A DNA stretch of 64,000 nt from positions 76,439,573-76,503,572 of the forward strand of contig CM060986.1 of assembly GCA_030765065.1 (NCBI GenBank), in the 5' to 3' direction. The translations under genes and the position numbers were made by a program. Positions within the stretch are counted from its first letter, which is position 1. Each line of letters begins with the position of its first letter. This stretch comes from Deroplatys truncata. Its lineage: Eukaryota; Arthropoda; Insecta; Mantodea; Mantidae. A model generated the notes under the pieces. The model was not told where the DNA came from. It ran no database searches and saw nothing but the letters and a program-made list of their open reading frames with translations. Below are positions 42,730 through 54,800 of the stretch, piece by piece.

Positions 42730-44380
42730 TGACCTTCTCAAATTGTAACTGTTAGTGTTTGTTACGTTATCTTTTTTATTGCTGTATGCATTACTTCATC
42801 AGTTCTTCCAGGGCTTCCAGAGCGTTGTATGTGTATTTCTTTAAAAGATCCAATTAAAATTTTTATTTGTCTAACTTTGCAGTTCTTCTAATGTGACATG
42901 CGTTGTTATTTGGACGTTAGCGACATAACGTCTGAAATGATAGTTTGATGTGTCTAGTCACATAGGTTATGCTGAGGAACACTTAAATGCCATCAAATAA
43001 GAATTGATGAAAGCTTATCGGGTGAGATAGAGAAAATTAAGAGCAAAAAGGAATTCAGAAATGGACTTGGTATAATAAAATTCAAATTGCATCAAAGATC
43101 TATCTAAATAAAATTAGATTTAGGTAGTCGTGACTTTAACAATGTTAAATAATGAAAAGCAGATTTTTAGACCTATATACAACCCAAAGTGAAACGTGCA
43201 TAGAAACAGTCTCATCTACCAACAGAATTGCAGAAAACCAAGTTGTTATAGTAATATGTGACGTAAATGCATGAAACTGGAAGTGTTTTGCCGGCCTCCA
43301 AACGGCAAAGTTGCGTTTGTCACCACGAGAAAAACTGTTATGTCGATATTAGTTTAATCATTTATATTTCCTTAAACAGTGAAGTGATACTCTGTATAGA
43401 AATAGTACAAAGTGAAAAGTATATCTTGTTTGTGAAAGTTGTTCATTTCGTGTGAAATGAAAAGGGATGTGAAATCTGTTCTGGGAATCAAAATCCTTTT
43501 ATTCTCTTCGGATCACAACCCGAGTTAAATACTTAGAAATAAGTATATTTTTACAGGAGTCTAGGACTACTCACTACCGCTGATCTATCCAACCGAGTTA
43601 CATCCAAGTAACGAATCCACAAGACGCTTTGTACTACGACGTCACACCCTGTATGTCACCCCCCTCACACACACAAACCAGGATGCATTCATTTACCATC
43701 GTTACAAGTCTTATCAGCGTTTTATTTCGAAACATCTTCAGCTGTGTTGCTTGAAAATAGAATTTTAAGGGCAGGTAATTTGTTTTTGTGCTTCATAAAT
43801 CTCTCTTAAAACTGAGCAAAGAAGTGGCATGGAAAGATAGTTTTTATCTCCTATGATAAGCTTCGAAGAGTCATAATGGGCATTGACGCATGTTGTTTGG
43901 TAATTAAATACATCTGGCAGTGTTTATAATCACGGCACACTGACCGTGTATATTTTGAGGTTTAAGAGCTGAATCAGACTTGATGAATTCAATACCATGG
44001 TCATAATCCAAACCGCGGATCTTCTGCGTTCTATTCTAGCGCACAGCTACCATGGCGAAATGCCCGAATGCGCATTAAACCTCATCTGATACATGTAACC
44101 TTTAACGCGATCTCACACACTCCAAGATATAAAGCTACCACTGGAACCAGCACCATCTGGATACTTTCAACATAGCAGGGTACGTAAATGGTTAATAGCA
44201 CTATTGCTCATTTTTATGACATTCATTTGCAGTAACTGTCAAACTATTTATAAAGCGATAAATAGTTTAGATGATGATCACAGTTCAAAAATTACACTGG
44301 CTCTCGGAGGCCTCAAAAGATCCAAATCGGGCCACTAACTACAATTGCCAAACGTGATTTCAGGAGTTTTAAATTTTATT
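42730..44380. other. Intergenic sequence without recognised features
   Basis: AT-rich; short frames only. A weakly tRNA-like stretch near 43500-43620 was noted but not called. Confidence 0.4.
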
Positions 44381-44382
44381 TA

Positions 44383-45199
44383 CAGGGCTTGTCCAATATC
44401 TATCGGAACTGATTTTTTTGCTGCTAATGCGAAGAGGTGGAGGAAGGTCTCTGGGCCGAATCAATGATGGGGGTGCCCCTTAAGCAAGGCTACCCGGCTC
44501 AGTTGTCTACGAGCCTTTGGAGTATGTCGATCGCACCTGAGGTGAAAAAGCATTCGCTTCGAGTCTCAAGATGCAGTGAACCATGGAGCAGTGCTGTGCC
44601 TTCAAATTTTGCGTTAAACTGAACAAATCTGCTGCGGAGATGTTTAATATAGTTCCTGAAGGTTACAAGGGCCAAGCCATGTTGAGAACAGTCTCTTTGA
44701 GCGACATAAAATTTTTAAAAATGGCGGAAAGACGAATAATACGGTGAACGTCTGACATCGATGCGAACCGATGAAAACTGCTTAGACTCCGTCACTTTCG
44801 AAGGAAGATCGCCGATTTCTGGATCCCTGATCATGACAATGAGGCGGTCACTAGTTGTAAGTAAGCCACTGGTCAAACGGAGAGTAACAATGCTGCCACA
44901 ACCACCCTACACTCCGGATATGTCTCCCTCAGACATCTGTTTGTTCCCTCGGATCATAAGGAACTTAAAAGGACATCATTTCAAGACGACTGAGTCGGTC
45001 CAAATGACTTCAACGGAATATCTGAATAGCCTTGCTGTTGCCGACTTCCAGGGGGCATACGAAGACTGGAAAAAACGCTGCAGTGGAGCATTGATCCAGA
45101 AGGGTCATATTTTTAAGAATATTAACTCACTGTACATAACATTTTTAATAAACTTATTTATATGAATTCAGTCCCTATACTTATTGGAAAAAACCTCTG
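44383..45199 (+). mobile_element. Mariner-like transposon, internally deleted
   Basis: Inverted ends CAGGGCTTGTCCAATATCTA and, reversed, CAGAGGTTTTTTCCAATAAG, each bordered by TA (44381-44382, 45200-45201). The N-terminal transposase piece at 44583 reads MEQCCAFKFCVKLNKSAAEM and the C-terminal piece from 44880 reads MLPQPPYTPDMSPSDICLFP, RIIRNLKGHHFKTTE. The PPYTPDMSPSD block holds the last catalytic Asp. The central region with the first two acidic residues is missing or scrambled. 817 bp against ~1.3 kb. Confidence 0.87.
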
Positions 45200-45533
45200 T
45201 ATAGACATAATACAAAATTAGACTTAACCATATGTAAACATTTATTTATACGTAGTATTTGGTTGTATACATTTGAAGAACAATGGTATCAAGTAAAGAA
45301 ATGTTAATTGTTTGATTTAGCTTTGTGTTTGTCTAAACATTATGGCATTCACTTATCATGATCAGGGTTAGGATTTTTGGGTACAAATTTCATATGAAAA
45401 AGGAAGGTAAAAAGTACTAAACAAGGTAACCAACCAGCGACAAAAGAGGTGCAGTTGTCATATAATTTAACAAATCCTCTATCTCCTATTCTAGTTTAAC
45501 GAGTTACAAACAAGTACATAAAACCATTACTCA

Positions 45534-46900
45534 TCAGAAGAAGGGAAAAAACATAAAGCCGTTGTACCTCAAGACATTAAGCATCGCTACATAACAAAGT
45601 CTGTTCCTCTTAGGAGATGGAGCGCCTTTGTAGATGCTAAATTTTTTTTCGATATCCACAGAAACAAGTTGAACAATCTTCGTATTCACTCGGAATGGCA
45701 ACTCTACAGGTGCGCCAAATTCCTCAACATCTGGATTCTTCTGAAGACTATACTCAAGTTTATCTTTGGCAAAGCCTCCTAACTGTTCCCTCATAGAAAT
45801 AAAATATTCTATGTTTTTCCTCTTCGAGATTTGTTCTTCCAATCATTTAATTGCTGCAGCCAGGTACTTGTAACCAATGGACGCAAAATAGTTCTGTCTA
45901 TAAATTATATATTTTCTCTGGTTCCAGAGGTTACTGCGCCTCGGAAATTGCACTTGCGTCGGCCGTATCCAAAGAGAGCACAAACAAACTGCATTATTTT
46001 GTCAAAATTCTCATACAATATGGCAGCACACTTAATCTACGATCCTTGGCGAGTAATGATCGAAGAATTTGGAAGGGACAGGCTAGTGATTTCTCTGTCA
46101 GCAACAACATGGCATGGAGCTTTCAGTAGACTCTTCTTCAGGACAGAGATGAATAACTTTGCGATTCGTATTCATACCTTGTGGATTCACAAACCCTGTG
46201 AAGGACATGGACTAAGCATGTCACACACTTAACTTAGGGAACAAAGGCTTCGATTGGTCAATAATTTGCTGAAAACATTTATGGAGCCTGGTCCGCAATC
46301 ACCAAGAACTTTTTAATGCTCGATACCACTAGGCCACAACTTTTTACAGAAGTCCATGATTAACTGTATCACTGTACAGAAAATGGCTTTCTGCAGCTCA
46401 TAGATTTATAACAATATGGGATTAACTTTCTATCCTGCTAGGGAAAATACTAAAATGTTCAGAACATTTCGCGCCATTGAGCTTGTGGTTTCATCCAGCA
46501 TGATTCCCACATTGCAATCAGACACTTCATCCTTGATTCTTTGTATAGTTTCTTGTGAACAGGCTCCATGTAATTTTTTTCTTAAAGTACTCTGATCGGG
46601 TAATGTCATATTTGTGCATACTTCAATACATCCTTTGAATCCGGATAGTTTACCTTATTGAGTGGAATTCCCACTTGCGGAAGAATTACACACAAATCAA
46701 TGTTGAATTCCTTCAAATGTTTCTTTTTTTGAAGAACACTGCTCAAATGCATTTCGTAATAGAGACTTACGATTTATTTGTTTGAAGAGTGTTGTTCGTT
46801 TTAGCTTAGAACTGAAAATGTATTACTTGATGCGGTCCCACTGGTGTATTTCATCCAACAAGATTCCAGAATCGCAAATAGTATATCATATAACAGTTCC
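45534..46900 (-). mobile_element. hAT-superfamily transposase relic 1 (CGGBP1/DUF659-like)
   Basis: Reading the reverse strand from 46900: FNIDLCVILPQVGIPLNKVN, LPDQSTLRKKLHGACSQETI, QRIKDEVSDCNVGIMLDETT, then CKKLWPSGIEH, TCLVHVLHRVCESTRYE. It ends in an open stretch at 45842-45534 with NPDVEEF and the dimerisation motif VSVDIEKKFSIYKGAPSPKR. Order and spacing follow the DUF659-type hAT transposases related to CGGBP1: IPL-KLN, DESTLRK, DETTD, TCLAHALHRV, SVDVERSFS-YK. Frames are broken repeatedly except in the last 102 residues. Terminal repeats were not identified. Confidence 0.78.
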
Positions 46901-47114
46901 ATCAGTTTCTATGTAATCTTATTTGAATTCCTGGGCCGGTACAAAAATGGATACTTGACACATTCGGCATAGTAAAATATAGCAATCCATTCGTTTAATA
47001 ACAAACTTACATTCACGAACAGGCTATTGATTCTGGTGAAGTTAAAAGCATAGAATGAAATACACACATTTCCACTGTTGGGGGCTATTAATTTCAGTAA
47101 AGTAGGAGAAAGAG

Positions 47115-47345
47115 GATTTGCAGTATGGTGGTAGCGTGTCTGCCTCATATTCAAGAGATCCCTAGTTCGAACCTCGGTTAGGATGAGTTACCCTGATAAG
47201 GTTTCTTTCCAGGGGTTTCCCTTATCCTGAGAAGACGAATGCGGGTAACTTTAAGCTCCGTGGATACCTGGTTCATTTGAGCATCATATCGTCAATTTCT
47301 TACATTCATCGTCCTATATGATGAAGGGACGTTAAAAGATTGCCG
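47115..47345 (+). repeat. SINE-D copy 1
   Basis: tRNA-like head GTATGGTGGTAGCGTGTCTG with box B CTAGTTCGAACCTCGG, then GGGTTTCCCTTATCCTGAGA and TAACTTTAAGCTCCGTGG; the tail ends GATGAAGGGACGTTAAAAG. Confidence 0.82.
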
Positions 47346-48109
47346 TACATATAATTATTTTCCATTGTTGAAGATATGCTTTCAGTCCACGTTTACTGAA
47401 ACATTGACTTAATATCCACATATTCCCTGTAAGCTGAGGAGACGTTAATTGAAAGTTGCTTTAATGTTTGATAGTGCTCCGAAACCATACACAATTGGAA
47501 TGAAACTCACAAGTCATATCTCCTGTAAAGGATAAAATTCGCTCTGGAAGATTATTGAAACGCTACAGTAAAATAAAAAAGGAGGGGTAAAATGGAATTA
47601 TGAGCGCGGATAGGGGAAAAAGTGATAAAGGTTACAAAAAGGGATACAAAGTTGCTTGAAAAAATATCTCTTTTCTCAAAAGGACCAGACCGGTGCTATT
47701 TTACCCCATAGAGCTTCACTTCATGCGAGTACGGTCTGGCGCACCCGGGATGCCCGAGTCAGTTAACACCACTGTCATCCCCTCATCTCCATTTAGACTA
47801 GCCACATGCGATTTATTTTACTCTTCCTGTTTTAAACCATTTCCTTATACTGGGTTTATGTCCTTAGGTTAATTAACACCTGTTCAACAGGGATATTTTT
47901 GTCACCGTGGTTGCTGTCCCCCGGTTTCAGCGCAGCTTCCAAATTGTGTGCTCTCTGGAGGTCTAAAGAATGAAGGTTAAGCGCACCCTCCTCACTACCC
48001 CTTTCGTACAACACTAAGTGCGGAGCCATTCCATACGTACACCAATGTAGCCATATTCTAGCGATCCTTTTCCGTGCGTCATCACTTTACTTATGGCTGC
48101 TGTATCTTC

Positions 48110-48760
48110 CACTGGTATTTATAAATTTCGATTCAATAAAGCAGACGGGGAGCTTTATTCAGTCTTGCCTGCTTCTCTAACTGCGAATTTCCAAATATTG
48201 ACCACACGATAGAGTACCTGAATTAAGTAATAGTGGCCGCTGCGAATGCTCTATCTCTCATACGTCTTCCCCCTGGTTCCTTTGTGGAAGGAAGATTGTC
48301 AGAAAGCAGTTAGTGCACGAAGTGGTGCGCTTAGGATATTTAGGTGGCACCCTATATCGGAGAACTTGATAATTTATAAACAACTGCGTGAGAGGACTCG
48401 AAGGATTATTCGCAGTAGTAAACAGGCCTCTTGGTTCAAATATGTGGCAATCTTTAAGAGATTTACCCCCACATCGTCGCTTGGGACAAACTTAAACGCG
48501 TAGCCGGTAAATCAAACATCACTACTATACCCGGTCTTAGAATCGGTACCGGCATCCTGGTTGATCCTTCTGTTATCGCAGACATCCTGGGCAAGACGTT
48601 TTAAGCAACCTCCAATTTTAACAACTATTTCTTGCGCATAAGGTTGCAATGGAAGCCCAAGAGATATATTTTCGCTAATGCAACCGGAGGATTATAAACG
48701 TCCTTTTATCGTTGCGCGAGCTAGAACATACACTAGGTACCTCTAGGCAATTTTATTGTG
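48110..48760 (+). mobile_element. LINE fragment (jockey-type), between endonuclease and RT
   Basis: IYKFRFNKADGELYSVLPAS at about 48115 and, from 48260, PLWKEDCQKAVSARSGALRI, FRWHPISENLIIYKQLRERT, RRIIRSSKQASWFKYVAIF, then in the next frame TPTSSWDKLKRVAGKSN. The W---C--A---R--AL--F--P----L---K--RA--RR-I--SK--SW order is the linker between endonuclease and reverse transcriptase in jockey-superfamily LINEs. No RT core follows. It has several stops and at least one frame change. Confidence 0.78.
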
Positions 48761-48843
48761 ATTTTATTTAGCTATTGATGGCTTTCTTTAGCTTTAGTGA
48801 TGGCGCAAATAATCTGAGCTGTTGTGCGCCCTTAAACCCCACT

Positions 48844-48862
48844 GCTCTCTCTCTCTCTCTCG
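48844..48862. repeat. Short (CT)n run
   Basis: CTCTCTCTCTCTCTCTCTC. Confidence 0.85.
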
Positions 48863-49179
48863 CTCCGGTGTTATTTTGGACTTACCATACCAAAATAACA
48901 ATATGATTTTCAAAACAAATGTAACTTGGTCTTGCAATGATAAATTGATTACAATCTTCATGAAATTAAAGTAATTAAATGGTGCTCATCTTTGTCACCA
49001 CTAGGCATTTAATAGTAGTATAAAGCGATTTTGAAAGGACAATTAAAAGTAATAAAGACAAAGACTAAAATTTAACAAAGCTTAGAGTATAAATTTTCTT
49101 GGTAGCAGGCAAATAAATTATTTATTCAACAATAAAAACAATTAAACTTGAGATTTGTATATTTTATCTCGTTATTGCA

Positions 49180-49640
49180 TATTGGTAAAGAAATCAAAGA
49201 CTTAATGAATGTTAATCCGCTGCGCCTTTTCGTGTTCTATTGACAATACAGGCGCTCTTTTTTGAGCTCTTGAGTCATAGAACTGCTGAGGTAGCTTTTG
49301 ATCAGTTTTAATTTGGAAAATGATGTTTCAGCTTTTGCAACTGTAACAGGAACATTTAAGTACATACAAGCACTACATACGTCAGGAAAGGTAGATTTTA
49401 AAGATCAATCAACAGTAGAATAGGAAGCTGTTCACGTCAGTCATGCTTTTAATCTTAGATCTAAAGGAACATCTAAGTGAGTATATTTTTGAGCTAAACA
49501 AAGGTTTTGTGTCGTCAAAACGGTTTCTTCAAAATGTTCTGCTTCTTTTTCCAGTTGATTATCAGCAGAAGCCAAAAAGAAGGGATGAATTACCATGTAT
49601 ACGTCTACTACTCACTTCATGCCCTTGAACCGATTGCAAA
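49180..49640 (-). mobile_element. hAT transposase relic 2 (C-terminal dimerisation domain)
   Basis: The reverse strand reads FPDVCSACMYLNVPVTVAKA, ETSFSKLKLIKSYLSSSMTQ, ELKKERLYCQ then stop, then NTKRRSG. P-TVA-AE-SFSKLKLIK-YL-S-M-Q-RL is the C-terminal hAT dimerisation motif of TTF/ZMYM-type insect hAT proteins. Upstream remnants include LEKEAEHFEETVL. The rest of the gene is not recognisable. Confidence 0.78.
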
Positions 49641-50068
49641 GTTGTGAGCACATGATAATATATATAATGGGGCAATATGAAACTAGAAGCGTGGAAGCTA
49701 GAGCCAGTTGCTGCGCATTGTGGTCGGACATGTCGTTAAATGGACTGCCAAGTGTGTAAACATACTGACGAAGCGCAGGACGCGCTGTAAATCCTCTAGC
49801 TTAACCACTGTTCTGCCGGCGTACTATATGATTTTTTTGAAAATATTCTCTCATATGCAATTGCAACAATAATAAGGAATAATCTCAATTAAATATTCAG
49901 TTGATGTGTAATTTGTTAAGTTTTTTTTACCATAAAATGGCTCCAAAAGCTTTTTAAATAAGAACCCAACCTTTAATGGGAGCGTGGGAGCCCTCATTTG
50001 GAGCCCCGATTACACCAGCCTAATTACACCCCCGACATTGGCTATATCTCGTATATGTCGTTCAGTTA

Positions 50069-51255
50069 TTACTTTCTCTCCCACGCATCTAGCCGACAGA
50101 AAAGGTGCTATATATTGCATTCCACCCAAAAATTCGATGTAGAAATTTTAGTGGAAATACATGTTTTCAGGCCCTGAAAAAAAGCAGGAAAAAAGCAGAA
50201 TTTTTAGAAAAACGTTTGCACACGTGTGTGTATGTGTGTGTGTGTGTTAGCAGCGTAAATCAAAACCGAAAAGTTGGATAATTACGAAACTTAACGTATA
50301 AGTTCAGCATATCCTGAGGATGCGACACGGAGATTTTTTTTAAGAAGATCTCCTTACACCAAACTACCTTTTGCATGGAAGATTTTTTCGAAATATTAGT
50401 TTTTCTCAGAAATGGCTCTAATGTTTTTTTTTTTATTAAAATAGCATGTATTTAAGATATTTACATGACAAATGAAACGTATATCTTGAATTTCCTGGGA
50501 ATAGCCTTTGAAGTCCTCATTCGGAAGGAATTTTGTATAATTTTAGATAATGGTAAGCTTTAAAACATAGACAAAAACGAACTACTCAAGAAAGGTAGTT
50601 TCTCTTTAAAACACACAGCTTATTTCCAATAACCTTCTTATGGCATCAACCTTTCCGAGATATCCGTTAGAATTGGTTTGAAATTTTCAATACTTGGTCA
50701 TGCTCTTAAAATTAAATTGAGTTTTATTTATGGACACTCTTTAACTACTATGGTCCTTAGCGTCCTATTCTATATTGGGCATGAAACACCGGCAATTTTG
50801 CTCAGAGACCTCTTTATCAGCCTTGAGGTTCTTTTACGTGCCGTAAATCTAAAACACGGGACCACCGGCTTTACTTCCCTTCCGAAGGAAGCCGTGCATT
50901 TTTATGGCCGAAAAAATCCATCGACCTTGGGAACTAGAGGCTAGCACGGTACCACTAGTCCACGGAGGACGACGTCATGCTCTTGTTATTCAGTTGTTTC
51001 TTACATTGTAATGGAAAGAGTATGGTTATGCTATGATATAGCTCTCTCCTTTAAACACCTTAACTATTGATTCGATTTGCTCTATTTCCCTTGTACCTAC
51101 AAGAAACTGAATGAAACTGTTTCTGCAAAGGTTTATCTGGATTAATGTGCTGTAGATAGAAAAATAAGCGTTTGGAGCAGCAGTTTGTAAAAACTATATA
51201 AATATAAACGATAGCGGTAGAAAAAATTATGTGATTGTAGCACATAAAGAATTGT
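50069..51255 (+). repeat. H1 repeat, full span, interrupted by SINE-A copy 11
   Basis: Starts ACTTTCTCTCCCACGCATCT, with GTGTGTGTATGTGTGTGTGT at the microsatellite position, and ends GTAGAAAAAATTATGTGATT then GTAGCACATAAAGAATT. Left and right parts resume on either side of the SINE at the same H1 position. Confidence 0.87.
50708..50973 (-). repeat. SINE-A copy 11 in H1, target duplication
   Basis: Reverse copy from TTGAGTTTTATTTATGGACA to GTCCACGGAGGACGAC with the variant head GGACTAGTGGTACCGTGC and a deletion around box B. GTCATGCTCTT at 50697-50707 and 50974-50984 is an 11-base duplication. Confidence 0.94.
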
Positions 51256-51345
51256 TTTTCTGATAGTTCGCCCAAAATATGGCGTCGAAAGACAATATAA
51301 ACAGAACACACATATGGTTTGTTTTAAGTTTGGCGTCCTCTAACC

Positions 51346-51530
51346 GGTTAGGTCATATCGGACAATGAAATACTTGATGATGCTCAATTATCAGCCCGGG
51401 ATCCATAGAGCTTAAAGTTACTCGACATACATCTTTTTAGGATAAGGGAAAAACCCGTGAAAAATACCTTATTCGGGTAACTCATTCTCGCCGAGATTCG
51501 AACTCGGGATCTCTCGATTCTTTGAAGCTA
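51346..51530 (-). repeat. SINE-D copy 2
   Basis: The reverse strand has GAGATCCCGAGTTCGAATCT (box B region), then GGTTTTTCCCTTATCCTAAA and TAACTTTAAGCTCTATGGAT, matching SINE-D copy 1. The extreme head is lost. It ends about 330 bases upstream of the MRPL13 start. Confidence 0.78.
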
Positions 51531-51534
51531 AATT

Positions 51535-51859
51535 AAAGCACAGCAGAAATGTGAAGCAAACAAACATGAAGGAGAAACACAATTTCTCCTTTAGGCAACT
51601 GGTTACATTTCATATCAACGTAATGTATTAATTTTCATTAGAAGGAAATATAAAAGAAATATAAAAGTCATTAAAGAAAGGGAATTTAAAAAATGTTTAG
51701 TGCAAATGTTGGCAGCACCTATGACGGAGAACAAAACACAAAACAAAGCTTATCACTGCGCCATTATGGAGGGTATGTCATTTTAAGGGGAAAAAAACAA
51801 TGGGCTATAGATAGTTCATCGAGAGCAGCATAATAAAATTTTCATAAAATAAAACTAAA
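51535..51859. promoter_or_regulatory. Upstream region of MRPL13
   Basis: About 325 bases between SINE-D copy 2 and the ATG, presumably promoter and 5' UTR. No clear TATA box or named element. Confidence 0.35.
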
Positions 51860-51883
51860 ATGAGTGCCTATAAACGCGTCCAA
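51860..51883 (+). CDS. MRPL13: MRPL13 exon 1
   Basis: ATG AGT GCC TAT AAA CGC GTC CAA encodes MSAYKRVQ and is followed at once by a consensus donor GTAAGT. The 24-base exon was located because vertebrate MRPL13 begins MSSF-R--QQWATFAR, so a short exon ending in Gln was expected just upstream of the QWATF exon. Confidence 0.88.
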
Positions 51884-54800
51884 GTAAGTAAAATGTGTGA
51901 GGCTTTAACAAGAGATTTGCGTTTAGTAAATTTGTGTTGATAGACCTAACCTATAAACCGTACGTTGATGGTAATTTACTGTGTTGAAATGTTATCAGCA
52001 ATGGGCAACGTTTGCACGAGTTTGGCACCTGTATGACGCAAACTGGCAAAACCCCTTCGATTCTGCAGAGATTATAAAGAAGTATCTAAAAGGATTGCAC
52101 AAACCGATCTATCATCCAATGAGTAAGTTTCCAAGTTTTCTTAACTGCTGTGAATATCGCCAGGTCACTTATCTGCAAAATACCAAACCTATGTTCATTA
52201 AAGTACAAACTAGACCAACATAATTTATCGAATAATTCATTTGAATTTAGCCAAAGATACCAAGGTGAAATTCAATCTTCTTCCAGGATAAGGGCATAAT
52301 TGCCAAAATGTCATAAATGCCGTGTAGTGAAACAATATTTGGATAGCAGCTATGCTTTACTATCCTCTGTAATAATGCAGGGATAAATTGTCATACTTGC
52401 GCCGACCTATATTAGGTATAAGGAAGTGAATAAATTACCTTAGGAGTGAGTTTAGAACGTGATGTGGTCTCTTCTATATCTGGTGCCCGCCCGCCCGCCC
52501 GTCCGTTTGAGGTGGTTTACTTATAACATTCCAGCTAAAATATTTTCTTAGCTTATGGTTTATGAAACAACAGATTTAAAATGTGTATTTTGAAGAAATG
52601 TTTGCTAATAATATATGTTTTGGATTCTGTGCACAGACTTTGGTTGGCTAAATAACTATGTGCATTATGTAAGGTTTAATTGTTTTGGAGAGAGAAATAA
52701 TTGTACATAATTGTATATAATGATTCAAGTCCGCACAAGGCAATGTGAGTGGGGTTTATCATGGTTCCACCCAGTTGCCAGAAGGGATGCCATGACTTAG
52801 TTTCCTATTAACTGATTGGAGAGAGAATTTTATGATTGCTTGTAAAAGCTCTTCACAATGTACATTACGAACTTCAGTGGGCTTTTTGTCAGGGAATATA
52901 GTGATCTCTCTTAAGCAACTGGAAAGAAAGTCCCAGTTGAACTTAACATAATTGGCTGTTATTTTGCTTGTAAAGTCCCAAGTTGAAATCCCATTTAAAG
53001 CATATTTTCCTTTCCTTTTTTCAGTTTTGTTTTGTGAATGAATGTGAAAAAATTGCGACATTATGCTCTAGTTGTGGCCCGTACAGCGATCCCACTGTCC
53101 CGCACAGCGATGACGATGTCATATATTTCCAACAGATGTCACTCTATGCAAAACACTAGCTCAACAGATGTCACTATGTCATATGCTTGACTAACACAAT
53201 ACTGCCAACATATGAATAATTGATGCCACCAAAGCGCCGCAACTTTGACCACAGGGCGTAGCCGGGGTATATTATATAACCTTAGGTTTATGAATTCACG
53301 TAAGATTACGTTTAGGTTACATTTTTTTTTTATTTATATAACCTTATGTTTCTGAATTCATGGAAGTTTATGTTACTTTTCTTTTAATATAAGCTTAGGC
53401 TTCTGATTTACTTTTATACATATAACCTTATTTAAATTTGTTACCAGTTGTTACATCAAAGCACGCTCCCTTCGCTCACGTGCGTTCCTAAGCTTACGTT
53501 TCTGGTTCACGGGAGGTTAGGTTAGGTTTAGTTTTTTTATATAAGCTTGTTTTAATCAGTTACCAGTGGTTACATCAAAGCACGCGAGCGAAGTGAGCGT
53601 GCGTTCCTAAGCTTACGTTTCTGGTTAGGTTTATTTTTTTTTTATATAGGCTTGTTTTAATTAGTTACCAGTGGTTACATCAAAGCACGCGAAAGAAGCG
53701 AGCGTGCGTACCTAAGCTTAAGTTTCTGATTCACGGTAGTTTAGGTTAGGATTACTTCTTTTTATATAAGCTTACGTTTCTGAATTCAGGGAAGGTTAGC
53801 CTTAGGTTAGGGTTTTTTTTTATGTAAGCTTACGTTAACTACTGTTAACTGCGTTAACCACTGTTACGGTAAAGCAACTTCTTTATTACATTGTTATTAC
53901 AATCGAAATAACCTCTTAATAAAATATAATTTGACAAAAACTATTACAAACTTAAAACTTTGGTGGATATTCTTTTGCTGCATTCAATTACTGCATGGTG
54001 CAGCCAGTCTTTGAATGCGTTACGTTTTCTCAGTGGGAATAACACACGAAGAAAAACAAGAAGTAGAAGAAAAAACACTACTAACAACTGCGCATTGCAT
54101 TTCTGGTGGATTTTCATTTCGGTTGCCAGTTCCCACTATACCTCTTCTTCAACGAAAAAATGGCTACGTTTGTTTTGTTTCGTACGCGATTCGCCTATAT
54201 AAGTAAAACACCGTCGAGGGACGGGTAGGTGGGCACAAGCTATTGAACAGATCACATCTACTTCTAAACTCACTCAGAAGGTAAATTATTCGCTTTTCTT
54301 TGGCTAATTTAAGCTACTTTGACGGGCCACAACTAGAGTAGATTAGCCAAAAATTGTGTTGTCTTTATATAATTTCGTATTTGAAAACATTGTTTGAGTT
54401 TTATGACATCTCTCTGCACATACTAAAATATAATCTGTAACTAAAACATCCTTTAAAAATAATTAAAGAAATGTTAATGTTCCATAAATACCTTCCAATT
54501 GAAATGCAGAAGAAAGAGAATTTAAAAGAGGAAAATACATGTATTACACACTTTAAAAGCAAATGTGAACAGTTAGAAAGCCTGTGGCACATCCTTTTTA
54601 AGACATTTTCTTGTATATGAAATAAGAATTCAAGTACTCCATTTTGATACTACTGCACATGAGTAGAAGAAAGTGGCAACCCACGAGTATGAGTGAAATC
54701 TGCGAAAATAGCAATATTTACGTCTTAGGGCACTCAACCTTGGACTATGCTTTGTGGCCTAGGGCTCTCAACGCTGGGCCTGGGCTGTGCTTTGCATCTT

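Noticed and set aside
45831-46232. 133-residue forward frame as a host gene
   Set aside because: It is the antisense of the hAT transposase relic, whose motifs read on the reverse strand.
53510-53540. GGTTAGGTTAGG as interstitial telomeric (TTAGG)n sequence
   Set aside because: Only two units within a longer dispersed repeat; too short to call telomeric.
53440-53770. CRISPR-like array
   Set aside because: Eukaryotic context, diverged units, no uniform spacers and no cas genes; an ordinary tandem repeat.
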